Positions 8,989-19,027 of a stretch of DNA of 64,000 bases are shown piece after piece. The stretch's first letter is position 1. Every line of letters begins with the position of its first letter. The DNA is taken from assembly GCA_963755195.1 (NCBI GenBank), contig CAVWIZ010000004.1, positions 682,001 to 746,000 on the forward strand. The letters are read 5' to 3'. Both the position numbers and the translations under genes were made by a program. A model generated the notes under the pieces. The model searched no databases and was not told where the DNA came from. It was given only the letters and a program-made list of their open reading frames with translations. This stretch comes from CAVQJU01 sp963755195. GTDB lineage: Bacteria; Acidobacteriota; Vicinamibacteria; Vicinamibacterales; CAVVIG01.

Positions 8989-11117
8989 ATGAAACAAGTC
9001 GTCCAAGATGTCCGAAGCGGCGTGACCGCCGTCCAAGAACTGCCGGATCCCGTGGCTGGTCCTGGCACCGTCCTCATCGAGACACGTGCTTCGCTCGTGT
9101 CGGCGGGAACCGAGCGATACGTCGTCGATCTCGCGCGCAAGAGCCTGCTGGCCAAGGCGAGAGCACGCCCCGATCACGTGCGGCGCGTGCTGCAGAAGAT
9201 CAAGCAGGAAGGACTGCTTGCGACGGTGACGCAGGTACGGGCCAAGCTGGACGAGCCAATGCCGCTCGGATACTCCTCGGCCGGCGTCGTCCTTGAATGC
9301 GGCCGCGGCGTGCAGGAGTTCAAGGCAGGCGACCGGGTTGCTGCGGTTGCTCCACATGCCGGCGTCGTGACGGTCGGGCGCAATCTCTGCGCGCGGATAC
9401 CCGACGGCGTGACCTTCGAACAGGCCGCGTACACGTCGGTTGCCGCGATTGCGCTCGAGGGGGTCCGGCTGGCGCGCGTGTCGCTGGGCGACCGCGTGTT
9501 GGTGATCGGGCTTGGCCTCGTCGGCCAGATTGCCGTGTGCCTGTTGAAGGCCAACGGTTGCCAGGTGTTCGCCGTCGACGTCGATCCGGCGAAGGCGATC
9601 TCGCGCGGAGCCTTGGGGGCCGACGCGACCGGACTGGGTTCGCCGCGCGGGGCGGTGATGGCGTTCAGCGCGTCTACGGCGTCGACGCCGTGGTCATCAC
9701 GGCCGCGACATCGAGCAACGAGCCCATCGAGTTCGCCGCCGACGTCGCCCGTACCGAAAGGACGCATCGTGCTGGTGGGCGTGGTCGGACTCAATCTGCC
9801 GCGGCCGCCGTTCTTCCAGAAGGAGCTCGAGTTCACGGTGTCCTCGTCGCTCGGACCAGGACGCGGCGATGCCCTTTACGAGGAAAAGGGCATCGACTAT
9901 CCCATCGGCCACGCCCGCTGGACGGCGCAGCGGAACATGGAGGCGGTGCTCGACCTGATGGCGGCGGGACAGCTGCCGGTCGAGCGTCTCACGACTCACC
10001 GCTTCCCCATCGATACCGCGGCGGAGGCCTACGACCTGATCACGCAGGAACAACCGGTCCTCGGAGTCGTGCTCGAATATCCGGAACCGAGGCGGCCGTG
10101 CCGCCGGTCGAGTTTGCCGGGACGGCTCGCAAGGAGGGCACGCTCGGGGTCAGCGTCATCGGCGCCGGCAATTTCGCGCGCCTGGTGTTGATGCCCGCGC
10201 TCTCGTCGCTGCCGGGGATCGCCTTCCGTGGCATCTGCACGGCGAAGGGCCTCAACGCCGAGCACACCGGCCGCAAGCACAACTTTGCGTTCGCCACGAC
10301 CGACGTGGAGGAGGTGCTGCAGATCGCCTCCACCGATGCCGTGTTCATTGCGACCCGGCACAACCTGCACGCCGAGCTCGTGATCGCTGCGTTGCGCGCG
10401 GGCAAGCACGTGTTCGTCGAGAAGCCGCTCTGCCTCACGTCAGATGAACTGTTGGAGATCGAAGCGTGCCTCGCGGAGCGGCCCGACAACGGTCCGGTTC
10501 TGACCGTCGGCTTCAACCGTCGCTTCGCTCCGGGCCTGTCGGTTCTGCAAAATCATTTCCGTGGCATCGTGCCCCTCAGCACTTCGTACCGATTTTCGTC
10601 GGGTTCGATCCCCGCCGAACACTGGGTGCACGATGAGAACGTCGGCGGCGGACGTATCGTGGGAGAGGCGTGCCATGCGATTGATCTCTGTGCGGCCATC
10701 GCGGGGTCGGTGCCGGTCAAGGTCTACGCGGAATCGGCAGCGATGGGCCCCGGCACCCCCGCGACCGACGATCGCGTGTTCATTTCAATGCGGCATTCGA
10801 ATGGGTCTATCTCGAGCGTGTCGTACCAGGCGGGCGGCGACAGGGCGTTCCCGGTCGAGCGAATTGAGGTGTTTGGCGGCGGCAAGGTCGCCACGATGGA
10901 TGACTGGGGAGACATCGAGCTGTGGTCCGATGGGCGGCGGACACGGGCGCGAGGCGGACACGATAGAGGGCACCGGGCCGAGTTGGAGGCGTTCTTCCGT
11001 GCCGTTCGTGAAGGAGGCCCGTGGCCGATTCCCTGGGAAGATATCCGGACATCAACGTCGGCCACGCTCGCCGCTGTTCAGAGCCTGCGCGATGGCGCGC
11101 CGTTGACCATCACATAG
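8989..11117 (+). CDS. Bi-domain oxidoreductase: MDR (zinc-type dehydrogenase) fused to Gfo/Idh/MocA (frameshifted)
   Basis: A fusion of about 700 residues. The N-terminal half is a medium-chain dehydrogenase: GYSSAGVVLECG near residue 86, PDGVTFEQAAYTSVAAIAL, and the NAD-binding VLVIGLGLVGQIA near 173. The C-terminal half is a Gfo/Idh/MocA oxidoreductase: VSVIGAGNFARLVLMPAL (about 10150), HVFVEKPLCLT with the signature EKP, GFNRRFAP, and GEACHAIDLCAAI with the catalytic-type D/H. The frame is lost at about 9660 and regained near 9755 (YGVDAVVITAATSSNEPIEF lies in the other frame) and shifts again near 10085. This architecture is frequently found beside a heparinase II/III gene in exopolysaccharide loci, exactly as here. 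The substrate is probably a nucleotide- or polymer-linked sugar, not known. Confidence 0.8.
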
Positions 11118-11138
11118 GCCACTTCATCAGTTCTCGCC

Positions 11139-13266
11139 ATGCTACCAACTTCATACGAAAGCCTGCGGAACCTCAGTCACGAGCTGCGCAACCTTGGCCC
11201 GCGAGGCACGCTGTTCCTCTTGGGTAAGGAGCTGAAGGGCCGTATCGGTCTCTCAGACGCACTCATGCCTGTGGCTCCGACGCTGCCGCGGAACTATTCG
11301 GCCGATCACCGTGAGCGTCTGGCCTGGACAGCTCAGCTGCCGTTCGCGGATCCGGCCAGCGTCGCGAACGCGATGCGCGACCGGATCGCTCCCGAATCGA
11401 TCGCCGCACTGCGCACCACAGCCGAGGAAGCGAGTCGGGGACGCATCGTCTGCTTCGGCAGATGGACGGCGGATTTCGGCAACCCAATCGACTGGCATCG
11501 TGATCCGGTCACAGGCGCAGTCTGGGATCCGCATCTGCCGGCCGCGAGGGCACTGTCCGCGGCTTCGGCAAGCGACGTCAAGTTCACGTGGGAGGTCGCC
11601 CGTTTCCCACACGCCTATCACATGGCGCGCGCGGCCGCCTTCGTGCCGGGCGAAGGGCCGGCCCTGGCCACGGCGTTGACGGAGCAGGTCGCCAGCTTCA
11701 TCAGATCCAACCCGTTCGGGAAGGGCATTCACTGGTTCTCGGGCCAGGAAATCGCCGTGCGTATTTTCGCGTGGCTCTTTGCGCTCGACATCCTGCTGCG
11801 GCGGTCGGCCCGCGCTGATAAGGCGGCGGAAACCATCGCCACGGCACTCGCCGCCGGCGCAACGCATATCGAGCACAACATCAACTACGCCCGTCTCGTC
11901 GTCAACAACAGCCACTTGTTGAGCGAGGCGCTCGCGCTCTACGTGATTGGGGCGTTGCTGACTGAGCTCCCTCGGTCAGTCCACTGGCGGCGGCTGGGTC
12001 GCGAAATTCTGGACGAGGAAGCCGACCGCCAGGTGTCCGAGGACGGTGGCTACATCATCCAATCCCATAACTATCATCGGGTGACGCTGCGGTCCTACCT
12101 TCTGGGCATGTGTATTCGCCAAGTCGAGGCGCGACCGGCCGTCGACAGCGTGGCTGCGCGCGATGGAGCGATCGCTTGGCTTTCTCGTCGCCCAGCAGAA
12201 CCCCCTGGACGGACGGCTTCCCGTTGGCGGCAACGATGGGGCGCTGCCGTCCATCCTCAGCACCCGCGATTTCGCCGATTTCCGTCCCACTCTCCAGGCC
12301 ACGAGCATCGCCGTGCGGGGCGAACGGCTGTACGACGCCGGCCCGTGGGATGAGGCCGCAGCCTGGTTCTTCGGACCGCAAGCGCTCGATCTTCCGGTGA
12401 AACGAGCCGATCGGAAGTCGGTCTCATTCAACTTCAGCGGGCATCATGTACTGCAGGGACAGGATGCCGCCACATTCTGCACGTTCCGCTGCGGCACGCT
12501 GCGACAACGCTACTCCCAAATCGACATGCTGCACCTTGACGTCTGGTGGCGTGGCATCAACGTCCTGGCCGACGGCGGCACCTATTCGTCGACGGGTCGC
12601 CCAAGTCGCGCACGATCACTTCACGCGCACTGCCGTTCATAACACGGTTGAGATTGACGGACTCGATCAGATGCTGCACGTCCGGCAATTCAACGTGATC
12701 TACTGGACTCGCGCGAAGTTGTTGCGTCTGGAGGACGGTCCCGACTGGGCGATGGTTGAGGGAGAACGCTACGGGTTATCAACGACATCCGGGCGCGTGC
12801 GTCCACCGGCGCTCCGTGCTCTTTCTCAAGGACGACGTCTGGGTGATCGCCGACACTGTGACGGGCGTCGGCAGTCACACCGTGCGGTTGCACTGGCTCG
12901 CTGAAGACGTTCCACACTCTTATGATCCGGACCGGGGTGAACTGCGCCTGACCACCGCGGCCGGTCTTTTCAGCGTGAGGATCCTCGACCAGCAGGCGCG
13001 CTCGATGGCGGGCGACGTCGTGCGCGGTCGTGACGACCCGCCGCGTGGGTGGTTGTCGCGCTACTACGGCGAGAAGACGCCGGCTCCTTCATTGGTCGTC
13101 AGCCGTGCCCAGCCGTTGCCGCTGACGTTCGTCACGGTCCTCTCTGCCGGGACGGTCGAGGCGGAGGTCGCGACAACGCCTGGCGGGTAGACGGCGGCGG
13201 GATCGAGGCTACATTCACGCTTGTTGACGGTCGCTTCGCCGACGTCAAGGTGCTCCGCGGTCGTAA
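11139..13266 (+). CDS. Heparinase II/III family polysaccharide lyase-like protein (multiply frameshifted)
   Basis: The N-terminal part (from ATG 11139) is the alpha/alpha-toroid domain: WEVARFPHAYHMARAA, NPFGKGIHWFSGQEIAVR, NNSHLLSEALALYVIG and DGGYIIQSHNYHRV with the catalytic-type Asn/His/Tyr cluster. The heparinase II/III-like beta domain continues in other frames: DGRLPVGGNDGALP, DMLHLDVWWRGINVLADGG, HFTRTAVHNTVEIDG, DVWVIADTVTG and WLSRYYGEKTPAPSLV. At least four indels lie at about 12165, 12585, 12775 and 13180. The exact end is uncertain, since the last frame runs into the next gene without a stop; TAA 13264-13266 is the best candidate. It may trim or process the uronic-acid-containing polymer. 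Confidence 0.75.
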
Positions 13267-13288
13267 ATATTCTGGTGGTACAACGCAC

Positions 13289-14050
13289 ATGCAAATACAA
13301 ACCGAACAAGTCAGGACATTCTTCAACAGCATCGCGGGTCAGTACCCGGAGAAGTACTCTGAGAAGAAGCCACGTCATCGCTGGCACTTCAATCAGCGAC
13401 TTGTGGCCGCCACGGGAAGTATCGATTTCAGCGGAAAGCGGATACTCGACATCGGCACCGGCACCGGCGCGCTCTACGACTTCCTGACCGCGAAGGGATT
13501 TGCCTCGATGTCGTTCACGGGCTGCGACATCGCCCAGCAAATGATGGAGGCGAGTCACATCCCCAAAGAAAACCGATTTGTGGGTCGTTGCTACGACATC
13601 GATTTCAAAGGGAAGTCTTTCGACTACATCTTCATGCTCGGTGTGACGCCGTACATCGATGAAAAAGAGTGCGATCAAACGCTCGACTTCATCGCGCGCC
13701 ACCTAGAACCCGACGGGATGGCGATCGTGTCGTTCAGAAATGAACAATGTCTGAATAGCACCGTGTCCGCGCTCGCTCAGCCCCTCCTGCGCTGCCTGCC
13801 GCTGCGGGATTTCGTCGCGACCCAGTCGTTTCACACGTACGGCTACTCTCCGAAGGAGTTTGGCGATCTGCTGGCACCGCGATTCACAATCGAGAAATCG
13901 GTCTACATCGACCAGACGTTCTTCCCCATGAATCACCTGTCTCCACGCTTCTCCGTTCGGCTCGCCGAATCGATTCAACGCACCGTGACAAACCAGCGAG
14001 TGCTCAGTCTTCTCAGCTCCGATGCCCTCGTGTTCCTCCGCCACAAATAG
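13289..14050 (+). CDS. Class I SAM-dependent methyltransferase
   Basis: From ATG 13289 the protein has 253 residues. Motif I is ILDIGTGTGALYDFL near residue 51. FTGCDIAQQMM (acidic loop), FDYIFMLGVTPYID (motif IV region) and the hydrophobic C-terminal region FGDLLAPRFTIEKSV follow. It is a small-molecule or sugar methyltransferase of unknown substrate. The frame is open upstream into the heparinase gene, but the domain start at MQIQTEQVRTFFNSIAG is natural. It lies 18 bases before the next glycosyltransferase start, so co-transcription is likely. Confidence 0.85.
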   Translation: MQIQTEQVRTFFNSIAGQYPEKYSEKKPRHRWHFNQRLVAATGSIDFSGKRILDIGTGTGALYDFLTAKGFASMSFTGCDIAQQMMEASHIPKENRFVGRCYDIDFKGKSFDYIFMLGVTPYIDEKECDQTLDFIARHLEPDGMAIVSFRNEQCLNSTVSALAQPLLRCLPLRDFVATQSFHTYGYSPKEFGDLLAPRFTIEKSVYIDQTFFPMNHLSPRFSVRLAESIQRTVTNQRVLSLLSSDALVFLRHK

Positions 14051-14068
14051 GCGTTATAGGTCCAGCCC

Positions 14069-15380
14069 ATGAAAATCTTAGTGGTTTGTCAATACTATCT
14101 CGCGCCCGGTCAGCCGGGCGGTTCGCGCTTCACCGAAATGGCCCGGCGGTGGAGCGACGCAGGCACCAGGTCACCCTCATCGTCGGGAACCTGAACTACG
14201 CCACCAGCGATATCCCGGTTCGATATCGGGGACGTTGGATGGTCCGAGAGCCTGAGGGCGATGTGACCGTCTGGCGCTGTTACGTGCCTGCCACGTACAA
14301 CCGCAGTTCATCGGACGCATGTGGGCTTTCTTCGGGTTCACGCTGTCGGCTTCGACGGCGGCACTACGTCACCGAGCGTCCAGACGTGGTGATTGCGACA
14401 TCTCCTCCGCTCGTGGCGATCATTCCCGGCTGGATCGCGGCCCGAATGCGTCTGCGACGTGTCCCCTTGGTATTTGAGATCAGGGATCTCTGGCCAGAGA
14501 GCGCCGTCACGACCGGGGTGTTGGCAGCGAATTCTCTTCTGACGAAAGCGTTGTACGCACTTGAGCGGTGGGCCTGTCGTTACGCCACTCGCATCAACGT
14601 CCTGACACCAGCGTTCCGCAACGATATCATCGCTCGAGGCCTTGCGCCACGCGACAAGATCGTGTTCGTCCCGAACGGCGCCGACTTGAGCCTGTTCTCG
14701 CCTGGGCGCCGCGACAACAGGTGCGCCAGCGGTTCGGGTGGGGCGATGGGTTGTGGTGATGTACACGGGCGCCCACGGGCGGGCCAACGCGATCGGACAG
14801 CTCGTCGATGCCGCGACCCTGCTGACCGACCGCCCTGATATCCTCATCGCGTTTTCGGTGATGGTCCGGAGCGTGCACGCTGGGCGGAGACAGCTCGGAC
14901 GAGAGGCCTGACGAATGTGATGTTTCTCGGGTCCGCAGCCCAAGGAGCATATGCCGGCGATCGTCAACGCCTGTGATGTTCGGGCCGCGGTCCTTCAGGA
15001 CAACCCGACATTCCGCACCGTCTATCCGAACAAGGTGTTCGACTACATGGCCTGCGCGCGTCCGACACTGTTGGCCATTGACGGCGTGGCGCGGCAGCTG
15101 GTGTGCGACGAGGCCGAAGCCGGCGTGTTCGTCCCCGCCCGAGAACCCGCAAGCTTTGGCCGACGCGATTCGCGCCCTTTCCACCGATGCCGAGCATCGA
15201 TCCGCTATGGGTCGCAACGGTCGCGCGTGGGTCGAGGCGAACGCGGCCCGCGACGTCTTGGCTGATCGCTACCTCGCAATCCTCGAGGATCTCCACCAGC
15301 AGGCTTCGGTTCACACCTACCCGCTGGCGGAACCGCAGAAGCATGCGACGACGAAAGTGACCGCCAAGCCTGACTACTAG
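14069..15380 (+). CDS. Glycosyltransferase family 4, WbuB-like (multiply frameshifted)
   Basis: Starts at ATG 14069 with MKILVVCQYYLAPGQPGGSR, the hallmark start of WbuB-type GT4 enzymes of O-antigen loci. The protein then jumps frames repeatedly: HQVTLIVGNLNYAT, FIGRMWAFFGFTLSAS, ERPDVVIATSPPLVAI, LVFEIRDLWPESAV, VFVPNGADLSLFSPG, MYTGAHGRANAIGQLVDAA, NPTFRTVYPNKVFDYMACAR, and the tail ending at TAG 15378-15380. At least five indels are needed (about 14170, 14300, 14370, 14730, 14860-14940, 15145). Recovered order and length (about 420 residues) match the family. It probably adds an amino sugar such as FucNAc or a relative, though the donor is not determined by the sequence. Confidence 0.8.
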
Positions 15381-15487
15381 GATCTCGGACTCGACCGGCT
15401 GGAAGACGCTCAACAAGACGCAACTATCGAACTGGCCAGATGGCATTGGACATGGTCCATCGAACCATCGGGAGGCAAGGTTAGACA

Positions 15488-16876
15488 ATGACGACGATCA
15501 ACTTGGTATTGGCCGCGATAGCCGACCTCAACGAAACGCTCCCTGCCCGCAGACGGACCTCCGCATCGCCGACGATGCCGCTGTTCGATGTGTGGCTTGA
15601 CTCGCTGGAGACGATTCAGTTGGCGATGGCGGTCGAGAGGCGCGTTCGAGAGGTCTACGGCGTCGATATCGAGTTGATCAGCGAGGAGGCGTTCTCGCGG
15701 GTGCCGTCTTCGGTGTCATCGCCGACTGCGCTGGCCAACTACATCGATGAGCGCCTCAACGACGCGACCAAGCCGCGAGGCTACAAGCTCATTGTCGCCG
15801 ACTTGGACGGGACATTGTGGCGCGGCACTTCTGACGAAGATGGCCCGGAGAACGTGGTGCCCTGCGTGGAATTGCAATCGCGCCTATCTGCCTATGGCGA
15901 GCGTGGTGTGCTGTTGGCGATCCTGAGCAAGAACGATGAGCGTACGGCGTTGGCCGTGATCGACCAGCACCCGGACATGGTGTTGCGGCGGCAGGAGTTC
16001 GTGACGTGGCGAATTGACTGGAATGACAAAGCCGAGAATCTGCTGTCGGTGGTCGATGAGCTGGGCATCGGTCTGGACAGCGTCGTGTTCATCGACGACC
16101 AGCCTGCGGAGCGCGCGCGGGTGCGACAGGCGCTGCCTATGGTGTGCGTGCCGGAATGGACGGGGCAGTGGGACATCGATGGGCGAACGTTGGACCGATT
16201 GTTCGGCGCCGACAGGCCTGTAACCGACGAAGACCGGCAGCGCGCGACGTTCTACCGCACCGAGCGCCGTCGCGACACGTTGGCCCGTATGGCTCAGACG
16301 CACGAGGAATTTCTGCAATCGTTGGCGCTAAAAGCGACGTTCGAAGGGATGTCCCCCCGGCATGTCGATCGTGCCCTTCAGCTGTTGAACCGAGCCAACC
16401 AGATGAATGCCAGGGCGCGACGGATGGATACCGAGAGCTGGGTCGCGTGGTGCGCCGGATCCAACCGATCAGCGTATGTCCTGAACGTGACGGATCGCGT
16501 GGGCGACTACGGGCTGGTGGGCGTGGCAAGCGCAGAACAGCATGGCCATGAAGTGGACATCGTGGACTTCGCGCTCAGTTGCCGCGCACTGGGCCGTGGA
16601 CTGGAGGAGGCCTTTCTGGCTGCGCTGGTCCAAGCCGTTGCAGCCGATGGTGCCCGCCACGTGTACATATCATGCGTGCCGACAGACCGGAACGGCCGGT
16701 GCCAGGCGTGGCTGGCGCAGTGCGCCGGCCTCGTGGCGACGGAGGACCATCGTTACAAGTGCGAGGCCGTGGCGGTCCCCCAACACGTCCAACTCGTCCA
16801 GGACGCCGCGATCGACATGAGCACCTTCGACAAAGCGTGCGAGGTCCTGACACATGATGTCCACGTCGAGCCCTGA
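15488..16876 (+). CDS. FkbH-like HAD phosphatase fused to an N-terminal acyl-carrier-like domain
   Basis: 462 residues. Residues about 1-92 form an ACP-like helical domain with the carrier motif DSLETIQL (Asp38-Ser39-Leu40; Ser39 is the likely phosphopantetheine site). The HAD-IIIC/FkbH catalytic domain follows, with DLDGTLW at 105-111, LSKND near 146 and VVFIDDQPAER near 199. The C-terminal GNAT-like portion carries the FkbH signature RVGDYGLVGVA near 340. FkbH proteins take a glyceryl group from 1,3-bisphosphoglycerate, dephosphorylate it and load it on an ACP. Here the ACP appears to be on the same chain. The context suggests a glyceryl donor for decorating the polysaccharide. Sure of the FkbH assignment, fairly sure of the ACP. 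Confidence 0.85.
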   Translation: MTTINLVLAAIADLNETLPARRRTSASPTMPLFDVWLDSLETIQLAMAVERRVREVYGVDIELISEEAFSRVPSSVSSPTALANYIDERLNDATKPRGYKLIVADLDGTLWRGTSDEDGPENVVPCVELQSRLSAYGERGVLLAILSKNDERTALAVIDQHPDMVLRRQEFVTWRIDWNDKAENLLSVVDELGIGLDSVVFIDDQPAERARVRQALPMVCVPEWTGQWDIDGRTLDRLFGADRPVTDEDRQRATFYRTERRRDTLARMAQTHEEFLQSLALKATFEGMSPRHVDRALQLLNRANQMNARARRMDTESWVAWCAGSNRSAYVLNVTDRVGDYGLVGVASAEQHGHEVDIVDFALSCRALGRGLEEAFLAALVQAVAADGARHVYISCVPTDRNGRCQAWLAQCAGLVATEDHRYKCEAVAVPQHVQLVQDAAIDMSTFDKACEVLTHDVHVEP

Positions 16877-17669
16877 TACTTCCGCGGCGCCGCACTCCAC
16901 GCCCGAGTCGCGTGGGTTGTCTCGGAGTGTCAACCTCAAATCATGGAAGGGCGTTGTTCAACGTTGCTTTCGCGCTGTTGGATACGAAGTCTCGCGTCGT
17001 GGCGACGCTGAAGTCTATACGCTCTGTCCCCCGTACGGTTACTTCACCTATTCGCCATGGTTCGAGGACTGGTTCAAGGAGAAGTACCACAGGATCAAAG
17101 ATCACACTGCGGTCAAGGAAGATCGCTGTTACATGCTCTACCGTCTCTGTCAGGCCTGTGTCCGCCTGCCGGGCGACATCGCGGAGTGCGGCGTCTATCG
17201 CGGCGGAACGGCCTTCCTGCTTGCCTCTACGCTCGTCGAAAGTGGCGTGACGAACAAACAGTTGCATCTCTTCGATACATTTCAGGGAATGCCGCAGACC
17301 GCCAACGCCGACGCGAGCACGCACAGGCGGGGCGATTTCGGCGATACAAGCCTGGAGCATGTGACAAATCTGCTGCACGAGTTTTCGTTTGTCACCCTCA
17401 ACGAGGGGTTCATTCCAGCAACACTCGACGTCGTCAAGGATCGATACTTCGCAATGGTTCACGTGGATGTCGATCTCTACCAATCGACGAAGGACGCTTT
17501 TGAGTTCTTCTATCCCCGGATGGTTCCAGGTGGAATCATGATCTGCGACGATTACGGCGCGCCGGCCTACGTCAAGTCCGCCAAGCTTGCCATGGATGAG
17601 TTCCTCGCCGACAAGCCGGAGAGGCCGATCTCGTTACGAAACGGGGAATGTTTCATCATCAAGGTCTGA
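16854..17669 (+). CDS. TylF/MycF-type SAM-dependent sugar O-methyltransferase
   Basis: 271 residues, overlapping the FkbH-like gene by 23 bases, which implies coupling. TylF hallmarks: DIAECGVYRGGTAFLLA near residue 105 (SAM motif I), HLFDTFQGMPQT, FAMVHVDVDLYQSTKDAFEF near 204 with the metal-binding Asp residues, and GGIMICDDYGAP near 226. TylF/MycF methylate hydroxyls of deoxysugars on macrolides. Here a sugar or a carrier-bound polyol is a plausible substrate. A residue stretch of about 25 at the N-terminus is poorly conserved, and a later start is possible. Confidence 0.87.
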   Translation: MMSTSSPDTSAAPHSTPESRGLSRSVNLKSWKGVVQRCFRAVGYEVSRRGDAEVYTLCPPYGYFTYSPWFEDWFKEKYHRIKDHTAVKEDRCYMLYRLCQACVRLPGDIAECGVYRGGTAFLLASTLVESGVTNKQLHLFDTFQGMPQTANADASTHRRGDFGDTSLEHVTNLLHEFSFVTLNEGFIPATLDVVKDRYFAMVHVDVDLYQSTKDAFEFFYPRMVPGGIMICDDYGAPAYVKSAKLAMDEFLADKPERPISLRNGECFIIKV

Positions 17670-17804
17670 AATAGGAGCATCCCCGGCTCCCATACTGGCG
17701 CCTGTGGCGGTGTCAGCGTCACCTCCGATGTCACTCCGTCGGCCCTCGCCACCGGCAACACCGCATCAGCTCGCATCGTACTCGGTGCGTGGAGTCCCTA
17801 ATCC

Positions 17805-19020
17805 ATGATCAAAATTCCGATGGCAAGTCCCGATCTGACCGATGCCGAGATCGCGGCGGTGACCAGTGTGCTCCGGACGGGCACGCTGAGCCTCGGCCCG
17901 CGGATCGACGAGTTCGAGAAGCGTTTCGCCGCATACGTGGGCATGCCTTTCGCCGCCGGGCTCTCGAGCGGAACGGCGGCCCTGCACCTCGCGATGATTG
18001 CCGCAGAGGTCGAGGAGCACGACCTGGTCGTGACGACGCCGTTTTCGTTCGTCGCGTCCGCAAACTGCGTCTTGTACCAGCGCGGTATCCCCGTGTTCGT
18101 TGACGTCGATGCCCGGACGGGGAACATCGACCCGGCGCTGGTCGCCGAAGCCGTGGCGAGGCCTGACCGGCGACCGCACCCTCGGACCGGAGCCGCTGCT
18201 CCGAGCGGCGCGCACGCGCAGCGGCGCGCTCAAAGCTCTGCTGCCCGTGCACGCGTTTGGGCAGCCGGCCGATATGGATCCGCTGATTGATCTCGCCCGA
18301 TCCCACGATCTCGCGTTGATCGAGGACGCGTGCGAGGCCATCGGCGCCGAATACAAAGGCCGACGCGCCGGCACGCTAGGCGATGCTGCGGCCTTCGCGT
18401 TCTACCCGAACAAGCAGATGACGACTGGCGAGGGCGGAATGATCGTGACCCGCCACGACAGGTGGGACCAGCTCTTTCGGTCGCTGCGCAACCAGGGACG
18501 TGACGTGTTCGACTGCTGGCTGGCGCACACGCGGCTCGGCTACAACTACCGGCTGGACGAACTGAGTGCGGCGCTGGGAACGGTCCAGCTCACGCGCATC
18601 GACGAGCTGCTCGCGAAGCGCGCACGCGTCGCCGGCTGGTACAACGAGCGGCTGAACGGAGAGGAGCGACTCCGGATTCCCTGGCTGGCGCCGACGACCA
18701 CTGTGATGTCGTGGTTCGTCTACGTGATCAGGTTGGACTCGGAAGTCGACCGGACAGCCTTGATGGCGACGCTCGAAGAGCAAGGCGTCCCGACGCGACC
18801 GTACTTCACTCCGATTCATCTGCAGCCCTTCTACGTCGAGCGGTTCGGATATCGTCGCGGCGATTTCCCGGTCGCCGAAGCGCTTGGGGACACCTGTCTC
18901 GCTCTCCCATTCTCCGCCACGATGACGGAGTCCGAAGTCGCCTACGTCTGCGAGCAGCTGCTGAACGCCGTGAACGCCCGGACCACTCGTGACCGCGTCG
19001 CCCTATCACAGGGGAACTGA
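17805..19020 (+). CDS. DegT/DnrJ/EryC1/StrS-family PLP aminotransferase (one frameshift)
   Basis: A nucleotide-sugar aminotransferase of about 400 residues. From ATG 17805: MIKIPMASPDLTDAEIAAV, LSSGTAALHLAMIAA and TTPFSFVASANCVLYQ. A one-base indel near 18160-18180 moves the frame, then VHAFGQPADMD, IEDACEAIGAEYKG and the PLP-lysine motif FYPNKQMTTGEGGM follow, with YNYRLDELSAALGT and PTRPYFTPIHLQPFY after it. It makes a 4-amino (or 3-amino) sugar from a keto intermediate. It lies directly before the 4,6-dehydratase-like gene, as PglE and PglF are functionally linked in bacillosamine synthesis. PLP lysine and the other family signatures are present, so the enzyme should be active once the indel is discounted. 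Confidence 0.88.
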
Positions 19021-19027
19021 AGAGACT

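Noticed and set aside
18989..19027. Upstream ATG as start of the WbpM-like gene
   Set aside because: It would overlap the aminotransferase by 32 bases and lacks a ribosome site. ATG 19028 has GAAGAG at a proper distance.
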